Notes: generated by a model from the sequence alone, not told the origin. Numbered from the stretch's first letter, positions 10,171 through 22,358 are shown. The stretch is DNA of 64,000 nt from Pantoea latae (GCF_002077695.1 NZ_MWUE01000027.1:109719-173718); one strand, 5' to 3'. Made by a program: numbers and translations.

Positions 10171-10302
10171 GGCTAAGCGTCTTAGATGACTAAAACAATC
10201 TTTTACCAGACGCTATGATGCATGAGTTGTCATCACGACAGGGGCAATTTATGAAATCCTTTGGTCTGGGCTGATGACTATACCTGCAGAAGAGGGATAA
10301 AA

Positions 10303-11133
10303 ATGAAAGATGTCATTGTTGTAATTGGTAGTGGCTCGATTGCTCAGGCCATTGCGCGACGAGTGAGCGTTGGAAAACATATTCTCCTGGCCGATATAAA
10401 AACTGAAAACGTTCAACAGTCTGAAAATACTCTTTCACGCGCCGGATTTGACGTGAGTACTACTATGGTCGATGTGCGTTCGCGTGAGTCTATCCAGGAG
10501 CTTGTGAAAATAGCGTGTAGCATGGGGGAAATAAAGGGGGTTATCCATACTGCAGGATTGTCACCGTCTCAAGCACAACCGCAGGACCTCATCCGCGTAG
10601 ATCTATACGGCAGTGCCGTGCTGTTTGAAGAATTTGGTAAAGTTATTGCTTCCGGTGGATCCTGTGTTGTGATTGGCTCTCAGTCCAGTCATCGCTTAGA
10701 CGTTGATGCTCTGACGCAGGCTGAGGCGGATGCGCTTGCAACCCTGCGGCCGGAAGACCTTCTTGAACTGCCCCTGGTGAAAGAAATTAAAGACAGCTTA
10801 TATGCTTACCAGATATCCAAACGCTGCAATGCGCTCCGCGTTATGTCTGAAGCGGTAAAATGGGGCAAGCGCGGAGCGCGAATTAACTGCATCAGCGCCG
10901 GTATCGTCTATACGCCTCTGGCTTATGACGAGCTTAACAGTGACGAAAGAGGGGCATTCTATCGAAACATGCTGGATAAATCTCCGGCGGGACGGGGTGG
11001 TACGCCAGATGAAATCGGTGCGCTGGCGGAGTTTCTGTTTGGGCCCAATGGCAGCTACGTGACAGGAAGCGATCTGCTGATTGATGGTGGTGCAACTGCT
11101 TCCTATAAATACGGCGAGTTACGTCAGCACTAA
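10303..11133 (+). CDS. Short-chain dehydrogenase/reductase
   Basis: A 276-residue SDR. The cofactor motif is GSGSIAQAIARR near residues 8-19, a variant of TGxxxGIG. The catalytic Tyr and Lys are in YAYQISKR (YxxxK), and the C-terminal part has INCISAGIVYTPL and GSDLLIDGGATA. An insertion of about 25 residues (DALTQAEADALATL region) precedes the active-site Tyr, longer than in most SDRs. AGAGGG before ATG 10303 supports the start. The substrate is unknown. The gene lies in the lower-GC accessory block beside the reductase. Confidence 0.88.
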   Translation: MKDVIVVIGSGSIAQAIARRVSVGKHILLADIKTENVQQSENTLSRAGFDVSTTMVDVRSRESIQELVKIACSMGEIKGVIHTAGLSPSQAQPQDLIRVDLYGSAVLFEEFGKVIASGGSCVVIGSQSSHRLDVDALTQAEADALATLRPEDLLELPLVKEIKDSLYAYQISKRCNALRVMSEAVKWGKRGARINCISAGIVYTPLAYDELNSDERGAFYRNMLDKSPAGRGGTPDEIGALAEFLFGPNGSYVTGSDLLIDGGATASYKYGELRQH

Positions 11134-11166
11134 TATATAATGTCATCTGACATCGATAATGAAGTT

Positions 11167-12136
11167 TTATTTTTTTAGTTGAACGGTCAGTACCATCAAG
11201 GCGCTGGCCGCTGTAAACAACGCAATTATCCAGCTCATCGTCCATGGCGTGCCATCACTGAACAGAGCGAGAAGAAGGGAAGAGATGATGCCACTGCCAT
11301 ATTGCAACGCTCCTATTAGCGCAGATGCAGAACCTGCATCCCACAACGTTTACTGCAAACAGCCAACCGTAGTGCTGCGGATCAATACCAAAGTACGTGA
11401 TGTACACAAACGGAGAGCCCGTGATAAAGGCGTAGGCCGCGACATAATAGAACGTCAGGCACAGAGTAAACTGCATGTATTTGGCGTTGGTTAGCAAGGC
11501 ATAGTAGTTTTGAAAGGCTTTGGGTACAGATGCTTGTGAGCGTTTTTCAGCAGGTAATGTCTCCGGTAACCAGAATAAAGACATCAGCATTAATGTTCCG
11601 ATAATCGCCAGCAACCAGAAAATGATATGCCACGAAGTCGCTTTAATCATTTGCCCACCGACCAGTGGACCGGCAATCGGTGCGATGGCCATAATCATCA
11701 TCAGGGTTGAAAGCATTTGTGCTGCACGAGTGCGGCTAAACAGGTCACGGATCATTGCTCGTGCCAGCATCGGACCCGTACAGGCACCTAATGCCTGAAA
11801 AACACGCCAGAAGACAATTTGCAAAATATCTGTTGATAACGCGCAGCCCACCGAGCCGATAATGAATAGACCTAAACCTATAAATAGCGGCTGACGACGC
11901 CCGTAACGATCGCTAATCGGTCCCCAAATCAGTTGTGCGATGCAAAAGCCGGTAAGAAACCCTGTTATGGTCAGCTCGGCATCACCCTGCAAATCTCTGG
12001 TCATGACGGGCATAGCTGGAAGATAGATATCGGTTGATAAAGAGGTAACAGCCATCAGAGCGCTAAGAATGAGTAGAAACGACAGACCGGTACTTTTAGC
12101 TGTAGCCGACTGCGCACTTGTCTGTTGATTAAGCAT
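11167..12136 (-). pseudogene. Bcr/CflA-type MFS drug efflux gene with internal deletion and frame change
   Basis: The first 265 or so codons from ATG 12136 read cleanly as a Bcr/CflA multidrug MFS transporter: LSTDIYLPAMPVM, the loop 2-3 motif GPISDRYGRRQP, and several membrane helices up to WLFAVNVVG. The frame then changes at about 11345 and soon stops at 11255. In another minus-strand frame, the family C-terminus resumes exactly as expected (AGSASALIGALQYGSG, then SDGTPWTMSWIIALF) and ends with TAA at 11167-11169. Compared with full members, about 75 residues between these pieces are missing. Both remaining parts are otherwise well kept, so the deletion is recent. Confidence 0.85.
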
Positions 12137-12479
12137 GGTGATCCGTTAGAAATGAAGAAACAGGAGTATGTTAACGGATTTGTGCATGCTGATAATCACA
12201 AGCGGGAGAATAGGGACTATGAATCACATTCATTAATATTGTGAAATGCGAGGGAAGGAAGTGAAAGAATGATTTAAACAGGCAGTTATGTCAGGCCTGA
12301 CAGGGAACAGTCGACGTATCGTTTCCATTTCAGGCTCGATTTGTGTTTGCAGACAATGGCACGAATTATCAGCTCCTAAAACAGCATACTTTCCTGTCCT
12401 GTGTAAGCAAAATTTCATCATAAAGCCGTCGGTTAGCCTTAGCGTAAGATAACTTCCGTTTTCCCACCGCACAACCCCC
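12137..12479. other. Intergenic stretch without a convincing gene
   Basis: The 343 bp between the broken efflux gene and the GntR regulator hold no protein I can support. A 91-codon frame on the minus strand (12233-12508) has no ribosome binding site, overlaps the regulator's 3' end and matches no family I know. The composition is AT-rich. Confidence 0.5.
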
Positions 12480-13232
12480 TCACTCCTGCGCCCGCTCAAA
12501 CGTGGCAATCACCCGGTCAATATGCTGCTTCATCGCCGCTCTTGCCGCCTTGCCGTCGCGCTTCTCCAGCGCGGAAAGGATCGTAAGATGCTCGGTCTCC
12601 GACGCCAGCGGCATATCGCCCGGCGTATAGTGCGCCTGCAGCATGCGGAACATACTGCCGTAGCGATGGCCGAGCAGGTGGCCGATGATAAAACCATAGG
12701 CGGGATTGCCGCTCGCCTGGGCGATGCGGATATGGAATAGCCGGTCGCCGGGATGGGTGCGCGACTGGGCGCGGTTATCTTCGCAGTTTTGCCGATAAGC
12801 TGCGCGGATCAACGCCAGCTCCTCCTCGCTGGCATGCACGGCGGCCAGCGCGGCGGCTTCCGGCTCAATCAGGCGTCGCGCCTGCAGCAGGGAAAACGGC
12901 GGCAGCTCGGTGGAGAAATCGAGTTTGATGCCCAGCTCATCGTCCGGCTCGCTCCACTGATCGCGCCCGGCCTGCATCATCACCGGCTCCTGGGTGCTGG
13001 CGCGCGCTTTGACAATCACACCGTTGCCGACCTTCACATCCACCAGCCCGATCACCTCCAGCGCGATCAGCGCTTCACGCACCGAGGCGCGACTGACCTG
13101 CAGCTGCTCAGCTAACTCCCGCTCCGCTGGCAAGCGACTGCCGGGGGGAAATTCGTTGTTGTTGATAAGCGTGATCAGCTGGTCAGCTATTTGTCTGTAA
13201 AGCCTGGGGTTTTCCATCTTTCTTATCGGCAT
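12480..13232 (-). CDS. GntR family (FadR/FCD) regulator of the L-fucose oxidation cluster
   Basis: A 250-residue GntR regulator with the winged HTH at residues about 10-75 (FPPGSRLPAERELAEQLQ, VSRASVREALIALEVIG) and a C-terminal FCD ligand-binding domain from about residue 95. FCD metal ligands are suggested by the conserved Asp and His in GDRLFHIRIAQASGN and HLTILSALEKRD. GGTAG precedes ATG at 13232. It is divergent from the eight-gene sugar oxidation operon beginning at 13428 and is its likely repressor, with a sugar acid intermediate as inducer (inference from family and position). The 195-bp intergenic region has two direct TTGTCAAT repeats at 13293 and 13310. Confidence 0.9.
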   Translation of the reverse strand: MPIRKMENPRLYRQIADQLITLINNNEFPPGSRLPAERELAEQLQVSRASVREALIALEVIGLVDVKVGNGVIVKARASTQEPVMMQAGRDQWSEPDDELGIKLDFSTELPPFSLLQARRLIEPEAAALAAVHASEEELALIRAAYRQNCEDNRAQSRTHPGDRLFHIRIAQASGNPAYGFIIGHLLGHRYGSMFRMLQAHYTPGDMPLASETEHLTILSALEKRDGKAARAAMKQHIDRVIATFERAQE

Positions 13233-13397
13233 GGCACTGCTACCTGTCTAAATAAATTCAGTGACCCGCTGCACAAATAATCAACAGAGCCCTTGTCAAT
13301 GTTACGCAATTGTCAATAAAACGTAATGCGTCAGCGCAAAAGTAGCCAGCGTTATTTTGCACACCCGGACGGGCAAAACCTCTCTCCATTGGCCTGA

Positions 13398-14168
<771 letters not shown>

Positions 14169-14181
14169 CAGGAGTGGAACA

Positions 14182-15030
14182 ATGAAATTATTACGTGTGG
14201 GCGAGCCGGGCAACGAGCGTCCGGCGATGCTGGATGCGCAGGGCGAGCTGCGCGATCTGTCGCATTATATTGATGACCTCGCGGGCGAGGCGCTGTTGCC
14301 GTCTTCGCTGGAGCAGCTGCGCAAGCTGCCGCTCAGCGAACTGCCCAAAATAGGCGGCCAGCCGCGCATCGGCGCCTGCGTCGGGCAGATCGGCAAGTTT
14401 ATCTGTATCGGCCTGAACTATGCCGATCACGCCGCCGAGACCGGCGCCGCCATCCCGCAGGAACCGGTGGTGTTTGGTAAATGGACCAGCGCGGTGGTGG
14501 GGCCAAACGACGCGGTGCGCATTCCGCGCGGCTCGGTGAAAACCGACTGGGAAGTGGAGCTGGGCGTGGTGATCGGCAAAGGCGGCAGCTATATCGACGA
14601 AGCGGATGCGCTCTCCCACGTCGCGGGCTACTGCGTGGTCAACGATGTCTCGGAGCGCGAATATCAGATCGAGCGCGGCGGCACCTGGGACAAAGGCAAA
14701 GGCTGCGACACCTTTGGCCCCATCGGCCCCTGGCTGGTGACCGCCGATGAGATCGCCGATCCGCAGCAGCTCGATCTCTGGCTGGAGGTTGACGGCAAAC
14801 GCTATCAGAACGGCAACACCCGCACCATGATCTTCAGCGTCGCGCACATTATCAGCTATCTCAGCCGCTTTATGAGCCTGCAACCGGGCGACGTAATCTC
14901 CACCGGCACGCCGCCGGGCGTCGGCATGGGGCAGAAGCCGCCGGTCTACCTGCGTCCGGGTCAGGTCATCCGCTTAGGCATCGCCGGACTGGGCGAGCAG
15001 CGTCAACTCACCGAGGGCAGCGAAGCATGA
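14182..15030 (+). CDS. FAH family hydrolase, probable 2,4-diketo-3-deoxy-L-fuconate hydrolase
   Basis: A 282-residue fumarylacetoacetate hydrolase-family enzyme. The core begins at CIGLNYADHAAETG near residue 75; the metal ligands lie in KTDWEVELGVVIGKGG and the following VNDVSEREYQ. The C-terminus has ISYLSRFMSLQPGDVISTGTP, the conserved family ending. In the non-phosphorylating L-fucose route the enzyme cleaves 2,4-diketo-3-deoxy-L-fuconate to pyruvate and lactate. AGGAGTGG precedes ATG 14182; a longer open frame from 14026 overlaps the SDR gene and is not real. The stop overlaps the next start by 4 bp (ATGA), indicating translational coupling with the dehydratase. Confidence 0.87.
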   Translation: MKLLRVGEPGNERPAMLDAQGELRDLSHYIDDLAGEALLPSSLEQLRKLPLSELPKIGGQPRIGACVGQIGKFICIGLNYADHAAETGAAIPQEPVVFGKWTSAVVGPNDAVRIPRGSVKTDWEVELGVVIGKGGSYIDEADALSHVAGYCVVNDVSEREYQIERGGTWDKGKGCDTFGPIGPWLVTADEIADPQQLDLWLEVDGKRYQNGNTRTMIFSVAHIISYLSRFMSLQPGDVISTGTPPGVGMGQKPPVYLRPGQVIRLGIAGLGEQRQLTEGSEA

Positions 15031-16313
15031 CCAGACTGACTGCACTGCGCGTGGAAGATATCCGCTTTCCCACCTCCGCGCATCTTGACGGATCGGACGC
15101 GATGAACCCGGACCCGGACTACTCTGCCGCCTACGTCATTATCGAAACCGATAATGCGGCGATCAGCGGGCACGGCCTGACTTTTACCATCGGGCGCGGC
15201 AATGAGATCTGCTGCGCGGCGATCCGCGCGCTGGAGCACCTGATCGTCGGCCGACAGTTAGAGGCGATCGTTGCCGATATGGGGCAGTTCTGGCGCGATA
15301 TCACCAGCGACAGCCAGCTGCGCTGGATCGGCCCCGACAAGGGCGCCATTCATCTGGCGACCGGCGCGGTGGTCAACGCGGTGTGGGATCTGTGGGCAAA
15401 GTCAGAAGAGAAGCCGCTGTGGCGGCTGGTAGCCGAACTGTCCCCGCAGGAGCTGGTGCGCTGCATCGATTTTCGCTACCTCACCGACTGCATCACGCCG
15501 GAAGAGGCGCTCGCCCTGCTGACGGCGCAGCAGCCGGGCAAAGCCGCGCGTATCCGTCAGCTTGAGCAGCACGGCTACCCCTGCTACACCACCTCGGCGG
15601 GCTGGCTCGGCTATGACGACGACAAGCTGCGCCGCCTCTGTCAGCAGGCGGTCGACGCCGGTTTCTCCCACATCAAACTCAAAGTGGGGCGCGATCTGGA
15701 AGATGACATTCGCCGCGTGCGCATTGCGCGCGAGGTGCTGGGGCCGGATCGCCAGCTGATGATCGACGCCAATCAGGTGTGGGAAGTCAATGACGCCATC
15801 GACTGGGTGCAGCAGCTGGCGTTTGCCGAGCCCTGGTTTATCGAAGAGCCGACCAGCCCGGACGATATTGAAGGCCACCGCACCATCCGTCAGGGCGTGG
15901 CGCCGGTCAAAGTCGCCACCGGCGAGATGTGCCAGAACCGCATCATCTTTAAGCAGCTGATGATGCGCGAGGCGATCGACGTGGTGCAGATTGACGCCTG
16001 CCGCCTCGGCGGCGTCAACGAAGTGCTGGCGGTGATGCTGATGGCGGCGAAATACCAGCTGCCGGTCTGTCCGCATGCCGGCGGCGTGGGGCTGTGCGAA
16101 TACGTGCAGCACCTGTCGATGATCGATTTTGTCTGCATTGCCGGCAGCCATGAGGGCCGGGTCATCGAGTATGTCGATCATCTGCATGAACACTTCCTGC
16201 ACCCGTGCGAAATCCGCGGCGCCGCCTATATGCCGCCGACCGCGCCCGGCTTCTCTATCGAAATGCTCCCCGCCTCGCGCGAGAGATACTGCTATCGCGG
16301 CGAGCGAGGCTGA
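15027..16313 (+). CDS. fucD: L-fuconate dehydratase (enolase superfamily)
   Basis: A 428-residue member of the mandelate racemase group of the enolase superfamily. The N-terminal capping domain with TFTIGRGNEICCAAI and the long insert IDFRYLTDCITPEEA are characteristic of L-fuconate dehydratases. Catalytic elements are visible: the general base pair Lys217-x-Lys219 in HIKLKVGRD, metal ligands in MIDANQVW, FIEEPTSPDD and KVATGEMC, and the His in CPHAGGVGLCEY near residue 350. It dehydrates L-fuconate to 2-keto-3-deoxy-L-fuconate. It is translationally coupled to the preceding hydrolase gene and followed at 1 bp by the lactonase gene. This is the most specific marker that the operon handles L-fucose or a close analogue. 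Confidence 0.93.
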   Translation: MTRLTALRVEDIRFPTSAHLDGSDAMNPDPDYSAAYVIIETDNAAISGHGLTFTIGRGNEICCAAIRALEHLIVGRQLEAIVADMGQFWRDITSDSQLRWIGPDKGAIHLATGAVVNAVWDLWAKSEEKPLWRLVAELSPQELVRCIDFRYLTDCITPEEALALLTAQQPGKAARIRQLEQHGYPCYTTSAGWLGYDDDKLRRLCQQAVDAGFSHIKLKVGRDLEDDIRRVRIAREVLGPDRQLMIDANQVWEVNDAIDWVQQLAFAEPWFIEEPTSPDDIEGHRTIRQGVAPVKVATGEMCQNRIIFKQLMMREAIDVVQIDACRLGGVNEVLAVMLMAAKYQLPVCPHAGGVGLCEYVQHLSMIDFVCIAGSHEGRVIEYVDHLHEHFLHPCEIRGAAYMPPTAPGFSIEMLPASRERYCYRGERG

Positions 16314-16314
16314 G

Positions 16315-18270
<1,956 letters not shown>

Positions 18271-18306
18271 CAACACTTACCGACTCTACGCTACGAGGAT
18301 ATAACC

Positions 18307-19533
18307 ATGGCAATACAACGCGTCGAGACGCCGGAAAATATCGGCGTCGGGGGATCGATCAGCCTGCGCTGGGCGTTTATGCTGATCACCACCCTGTTTT
18401 TTATGTGGGGCGTCTCCTACGGCCTGCTGGATGTGCTGAATAAACACTTCCAGGAAACGTTAAGCGTCACCAAAGCGCAATCGGGATTATTACAGGCGGC
18501 CTATTTCGGCGCCTATTTTATCGTGGCGCTGCCGGCCGGCTATTTTATGCGCCGTCACGGCTATAAGGCCGGCATCCTGGCGGGACTGGCGCTCTACGCG
18601 CTTGGCGCGCTGCTGTTTGTGCCGGCGGCGATGGTGAATAATTTCTCTGTGTTTCTGTTTGCGCTGTTCGTGCTGGCGTGCGGGCTGGGCTGTCTGGAAA
18701 CCGCCGCCAACCCCTACGCCACGGTGCTGGGCGACGCCAGCGGCGCGGAGCGTCGTCTTAACCTGGCGCAGTCTTTTAACGGCCTTGGGCAGTTTGTCGG
18801 ACCGATGATCGGCGGCTCGCTGTTCTTCACCCACGCCACGCAGGATGCGGCGCAGGAGAGCGTAAAAACCACCTATGTGGTGATCGCCTTTGTGGTGATT
18901 GCCATTGCGCTGCTGTTTAAACGCACCGCCTTGCCCGATATCCGCGAGGCCGCCAGCGAACATGCGCAGCAGCCCGGCGCTACCCTGTGGCAGCAAAAAC
19001 ATTTTGTCGGCGGCGTGATTGCGCAGTTTTTTTACGTCGCGGCGCAGGTTGGCGTGGGCGCCTTCTTTATTAACTATGCTACCGAGCACTGGCACGGCGT
19101 TACCAACCAGAGCGCCTCCTATATGCTGTCGGTCGCGATGATCTGCTTTATGCTGGGCCGTTTCTTTTCCACCTGGCTGATGGGCCGCGTCAAACCGGCA
19201 GCGATGCTGGCGGCCTATGCGCTGATCAATATCGTGCTGTGCGCCGTGGTGATGCTGGGCGCGGGCGATGTCTCTGTGGTGGCGCTGATTGCTATCTTCT
19301 TTTTTATGTCCACCATGTTCCCGACCATCTTTGCCATGGGGGTGAAAAACCTCGGACCCTCCACCAAACAGGCCAGCTCGTTTATGATCATGGCGATTGT
19401 CGGCGGCGCGATTATGCCCTATTTCATGGGGCTGATTTCCGACCATGTCAGCACCGCCGTGGCCTATGGCCTGCCGCTGCTCTGTTTTGGCGTGGTGCTG
19501 GTGTATGCGCTGAGGCAGCGTCGCGCGTTATAA
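18307..19533 (+). CDS. fucP: L-fucose:H+ symporter FucP (MFS)
   Basis: A 408-residue, 12-helix MFS transporter. The FucP family signature is clear: FMWGVSYGLLDVLNKHFQ in helix 1 including the buried acidic residue, ALPAGYFMRRHGYKAGI, and LACGLGCLETAANPYATVLG in helix 4, plus AQSFNGLGQFVGP. The last gene of the cluster, 36 bp after the mutarotase gene, with GAGGAT before ATG 18307. It brings in L-fucose (also L-galactose or D-arabinose in known members). A hairpin at 19539-19560 follows the stop. Confidence 0.92.
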   Translation: MAIQRVETPENIGVGGSISLRWAFMLITTLFFMWGVSYGLLDVLNKHFQETLSVTKAQSGLLQAAYFGAYFIVALPAGYFMRRHGYKAGILAGLALYALGALLFVPAAMVNNFSVFLFALFVLACGLGCLETAANPYATVLGDASGAERRLNLAQSFNGLGQFVGPMIGGSLFFTHATQDAAQESVKTTYVVIAFVVIAIALLFKRTALPDIREAASEHAQQPGATLWQQKHFVGGVIAQFFYVAAQVGVGAFFINYATEHWHGVTNQSASYMLSVAMICFMLGRFFSTWLMGRVKPAAMLAAYALINIVLCAVVMLGAGDVSVVALIAIFFFMSTMFPTIFAMGVKNLGPSTKQASSFMIMAIVGGAIMPYFMGLISDHVSTAVAYGLPLLCFGVVLVYALRQRRAL

Positions 19534-19538
19534 AGGAG

Positions 19539-19560
19539 GGGCGATCCGGCGGGATCGCCC
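19539..19560 (+). terminator. Probable terminator of the L-fucose operon
   Basis: GGGCGATCC (19539-19547) pairs perfectly with GGATCGCCC (19552-19560) around a 4-nt loop; the following GGTTTGCTTT is only partly T-rich. It lies six bases after the fucP stop and just before the end of a convergent gene. Confidence 0.6.
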
Positions 19561-19568
19561 GGTTTGCT

Positions 19569-20345
19569 TTATCCTTGAGCTGGCGCGGCCTTCATAGCCG
19601 GACGCTGCGGCAGCAGCCAGAGGAAAGCGATAATCATCACCGTTAGCGCCAGCGAGGCGCTATAGCGGCTCAGCGCCAGGCCGCCGGCGGCGACTGGCTT
19701 GTCGAGGAAGTCGCCCACCACCGCGCCCAGCGGGCGGGTCAGGATAAAGGCCGCCCAGAACAGCGCGGTGCGCGAAAGCGAGGTAAAGCGGCTCGCCGCC
19801 CAGATAAGGGCCAGCGCGCCGACAAACAGCAGGATGCCGCCGTCGTAGCCCAGTCCTTCGCTGTCTGCCGTCCAGTCGCCTAACGCGGTGCCAAGCGTTT
19901 GTGAAAACATAATGGTGACCCAGTAAAAGCACTCTGTGACGCCGTTGTTGACGGAGCTTACGGCGATGGTGCCGCAGGTCACGCGCCAGATAAACAGGGA
20001 GAGGATCAGCAGGGTGCTCAGCAGCAGCGTACCACCCAGATAGCCGATGCCAAGCGAGCGATCGGCAAAGTCCGCCAGCGTGGTGCCAACGGTGGTGGTG
20101 GCCACCACGGTAAACCAGTAGATCCATTTGTTGAAGCTGTGGCGTTTAATCTGCACCACCACGGCTACCAGAAAGATGATGGCAAAAATCAGCGTGCCGG
20201 TCAGGTAGCCCAGATTCATTGACATGGTCACCGCATCGCCGCCGGTTTCACCCAGGGTGGTCGCCGCGATTTTGGTTAACCAGAAAGCCGCCGTGACGGC
20301 GGGAACTTTACTCAGAGAGTGTGGGTCTGCGATCTTATTTTTCAT
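19569..20345 (-). CDS. Multi-helix membrane protein, COG4705 type
   Basis: A 258-residue integral membrane protein with about eight hydrophobic segments. It contains internal repeats of a short motif near helix starts: KIAATTLGETGGDA, VVATTTVGTTLADFAD, MFSQTLGTALGDW and TRPLGAVVGDFLD. This pattern (TTxGExxGD-like) is typical of COG4705 proteins. Their function is not established; an annotation linking them to amylopullulanase control is old and weak. The polar Thr/Gly/Asp residues inside membrane helices suggest a transport or metal-handling role (my inference). ATG at 20345 is chosen because homologues start with a short polar tail; the longer frame begins at 20387. Confidence 0.8.
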   Translation of the reverse strand: MKNKIADPHSLSKVPAVTAAFWLTKIAATTLGETGGDAVTMSMNLGYLTGTLIFAIIFLVAVVVQIKRHSFNKWIYWFTVVATTTVGTTLADFADRSLGIGYLGGTLLLSTLLILSLFIWRVTCGTIAVSSVNNGVTECFYWVTIMFSQTLGTALGDWTADSEGLGYDGGILLFVGALALIWAASRFTSLSRTALFWAAFILTRPLGAVVGDFLDKPVAAGGLALSRYSASLALTVMIIAFLWLLPQRPAMKAAPAQG

Positions 20346-20564
20346 AGGGAGTGCTCCGGAAAAGCCCAAAACGGGCTGATGCAGCACTGAAGCTATAGGA
20401 TTATTCTTAAGAGAAGGTTAAGCGGGCGAGGCGACGTGCAGAAGTGTGATCGCGCGCGGGAATGGGGTAAGGACGGAGAAGTTACAGGCTCTGTTTTGTG
20501 AACTGACCCTGGAAAAGAGGGACACCTTAAAGTAGGTGCAATATAAAGAATGTTAATTGCATTA

Positions 20565-20921
20565 TTACCCAATAACTTTTGATTCAAAAATTTTCGCAAT
20601 CACGGGCTGCACATCGGCAGACATATACTCCGCTACGTTTAGCCATACGATTTTATGTTTGTCGAATCCGCGATGGTAGAACTGATAGCGAAGGCCGGGA
20701 GCACAAACGAGCAGAGCAGGCGCGCGGGCTATCAGCCTCTCGATCTCAGATTCTGTATCGTCAGCCACAACATTCATATTTACATCTAACCGGTCTAACT
20801 CACTCTGAAGGCTATGGATATATTTCTCAGTGAAAGCGTAAGGGAAAAAGCCTCTCTGCAAAGGTGAGCGGCCTAATGTCGTGCTGGGAGCATGAATAAA
20901 GTAAATAGTCTTGTTGGTCAT
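20565..20921 (-). CDS. Hypothetical protein, 118 residues
   Basis: The protein begins MTNKTIYFIHAPSTTLGR at ATG 20921, which has AAGGAAAG directly upstream; the longer frame to 21056 lacks such support. It is soluble with alternating strand and helix predictions: a first strand IYFIHAP, a middle helix SLQSELDRL, a second strand VNMNVV, and a hydrophobic strand ALLVCAPGLRYQF. The order resembles small Rossmann-like or PTS IIB-like domains, where a short strand is followed by a phosphate-binding loop, but I cannot assign a family. It is lower in GC than the backbone and stands alone between a membrane protein gene and a DUF1543 gene. Confidence 0.6.
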   Translation of the reverse strand: MTNKTIYFIHAPSTTLGRSPLQRGFFPYAFTEKYIHSLQSELDRLDVNMNVVADDTESEIERLIARAPALLVCAPGLRYQFYHRGFDKHKIVWLNVAEYMSADVQPVIAKIFESKVIG

Positions 20922-21288
20922 CACTTTCCTTGTTTGGGCCATGAACATAAAACAGGCTGCCCGTCCAGGATTCACTTCTGGCATAAAGCGGTCATATGCG
21001 CTGAACGATGGCCGCGTTGAGCGAAAAACGCAATAGAGGTACGCCTGAACAGGCATACCTCCTTTATATTAGCGATGGTCGCAGTGAACCCAACTGTGAA
21101 ATCAACCTTATCCCAAGAGGTGCCGCAATGACAACCGGATAGTGTTGAAGCAGCAGTAACGAAGGGCAGGTTTCATACACAGGTCAACACCCGGCTTCAT
21201 AAACCCGGCATCATCTTTTATAGAATTGCACTACGAATCGTTATATATTCAAATATATAGCGATATTCATACTGAAAGAGGATGTTAA
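20922..21288. other. Intergenic stretch, no gene seen
   Basis: These 367 bp separate two divergent genes (20565-20921 on the minus strand, 21289-21792 on the plus strand) and hold their promoters. I see no further coding sequence, clear hairpin or known operator. Confidence 0.5.
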
Positions 21289-21792
21289 ATGAATCTGTAT
21301 ATGTTCTATATTGGCGGCAATGCGGGTAAATCCAACATTGAAGTGCACGACATCCAGTTTGTTGTGGCAAACAAACCAGAGGATGCCTGGCCCGCTCTTC
21401 GCGATGTATGGTTTGGTGATAAGGATAAAATCCATATTGACGGCTACAGCCGTGTCACCTGGGCTGACGGATATTCTGTCACTCTGTCCGCTGAACCTTC
21501 CCGTTCTGCAAACAGGTTATTTTTCGTCAATGCAGGCGGCTATCGACCTGATACGCTCGCTGAGTTACATGAATTCGATCTGTTTGTGGCCGAAAATGCG
21601 CAGCAGGCTAAGAAAAAAGCTTTACAGACGCTGCTGTGCGGCACCGACCATCAGCATAAAGATAATTTGAAGGACGTGGATGATTGCCTGTTACTTGAAA
21701 AGGTAGGTGAGTTCTTTATTCATTTGATTCCCTGCGACTCTGGACATCGTGATCAACCAGAATGGCAGGGCTATCAACCTATAGGTATCTGA
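21289..21792 (+). CDS. DUF1543 domain protein
   Basis: A 167-residue soluble protein of the DUF1543 family, whose function is unknown. The start MNLYMFYIGGNAGKSNIEVHD is the typical first strand and glycine loop of the domain, and a second, weaker copy of the same pattern (LFFVNAGGYRPDTLAELHEF) follows at about residue 77, so the protein is a tandem of two related halves. AGAGGA lies upstream of ATG 21289. It appears to be followed by an unrelated small membrane protein gene at 98 bp distance. Confidence 0.8.
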   Translation: MNLYMFYIGGNAGKSNIEVHDIQFVVANKPEDAWPALRDVWFGDKDKIHIDGYSRVTWADGYSVTLSAEPSRSANRLFFVNAGGYRPDTLAELHEFDLFVAENAQQAKKKALQTLLCGTDHQHKDNLKDVDDCLLLEKVGEFFIHLIPCDSGHRDQPEWQGYQPIGI

Positions 21793-21890
21793 CCTTGGCC
21801 AGGCTGCAGGCGCGGCGATAATAGCAAAGTATTTTTTTACCCGGCAGGTTATCTTAATTCCTGCCTAATAAACGGAGAAAGGAGACTACC

Positions 21891-22172
21891 GTGAAAATCT
21901 ACTGGACCCTGAAAAGCATCCCTGAACTGGCCGATTTACCCCTGTGGGAACGCGGCAGGCGGTGGCGGAGGGCCTATAAGTCCGTTTACCGGCACTGGGA
22001 AACCTGGTGCGGGCTCGCGCTATGCGGTGGCTGTGCGGGTGTGGGCGCCCATGTATTCGGTAGGGTGGGCGGCATACTGATGGCCGCACTGGGCGGCTTT
22101 CTGTACGGCCAAATAGCAACATACGTTGTCCTTAAATATTACCGCCATCGACTGTGCGGCGAAGTCAGGTGA
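21891..22172 (+). CDS. Small membrane protein of unknown function
   Basis: A 93-residue protein starting at GTG 21891, with AAAGGAG directly upstream at good spacing. The N-terminal 45 residues are very basic and Trp-rich (LWERGRRWRRAYKSVYRHW), followed by one long or two short hydrophobic segments rich in Gly/Cys (LALCGGCAGVGAHVFG and GGILMAALGGFLYGQIATYVVL) and a basic C-terminus. It should be an inner-membrane protein with a cytoplasmic positively charged end. No family recognised. Confidence 0.6.
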   Translation: MKIYWTLKSIPELADLPLWERGRRWRRAYKSVYRHWETWCGLALCGGCAGVGAHVFGRVGGILMAALGGFLYGQIATYVVLKYYRHRLCGEVR

Positions 22173-22358
22173 TTTTAGGAACTTCCCGCTCTGCAACTTC
22201 GCAATGGCATGCAATTTAGCTAACCGAAGCTGCTAATTGATTGATCCAGCAAAGCGCTTATTGAGCGTTTCGGATTAGAACATGAGCGGGGCGGGAGCGC
22301 GTTCTGAAGCAGGTCATTGATAGAGTAGCGATCTGTTTTATTTCAACGGGTCAATATT

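Noticed and set aside
12233..12508. 91-codon minus-strand frame
   Set aside because: No ribosome binding site, overlaps the regulator gene end, matches no known family.
13293..13317. Two direct TTGTCAAT repeats upstream of the L-fucose operon
   Set aside because: Could be -35-like or operator elements, but they do not match a GntR/FadR-type inverted site and I cannot separate them from chance.
20499..20525. Sequence resembling an IS3-group terminal repeat (TGAACTGACCC then AGAGGGACAC)
   Set aside because: Only one end is seen, no transposase remnant or target duplication; too short to call an insertion sequence.
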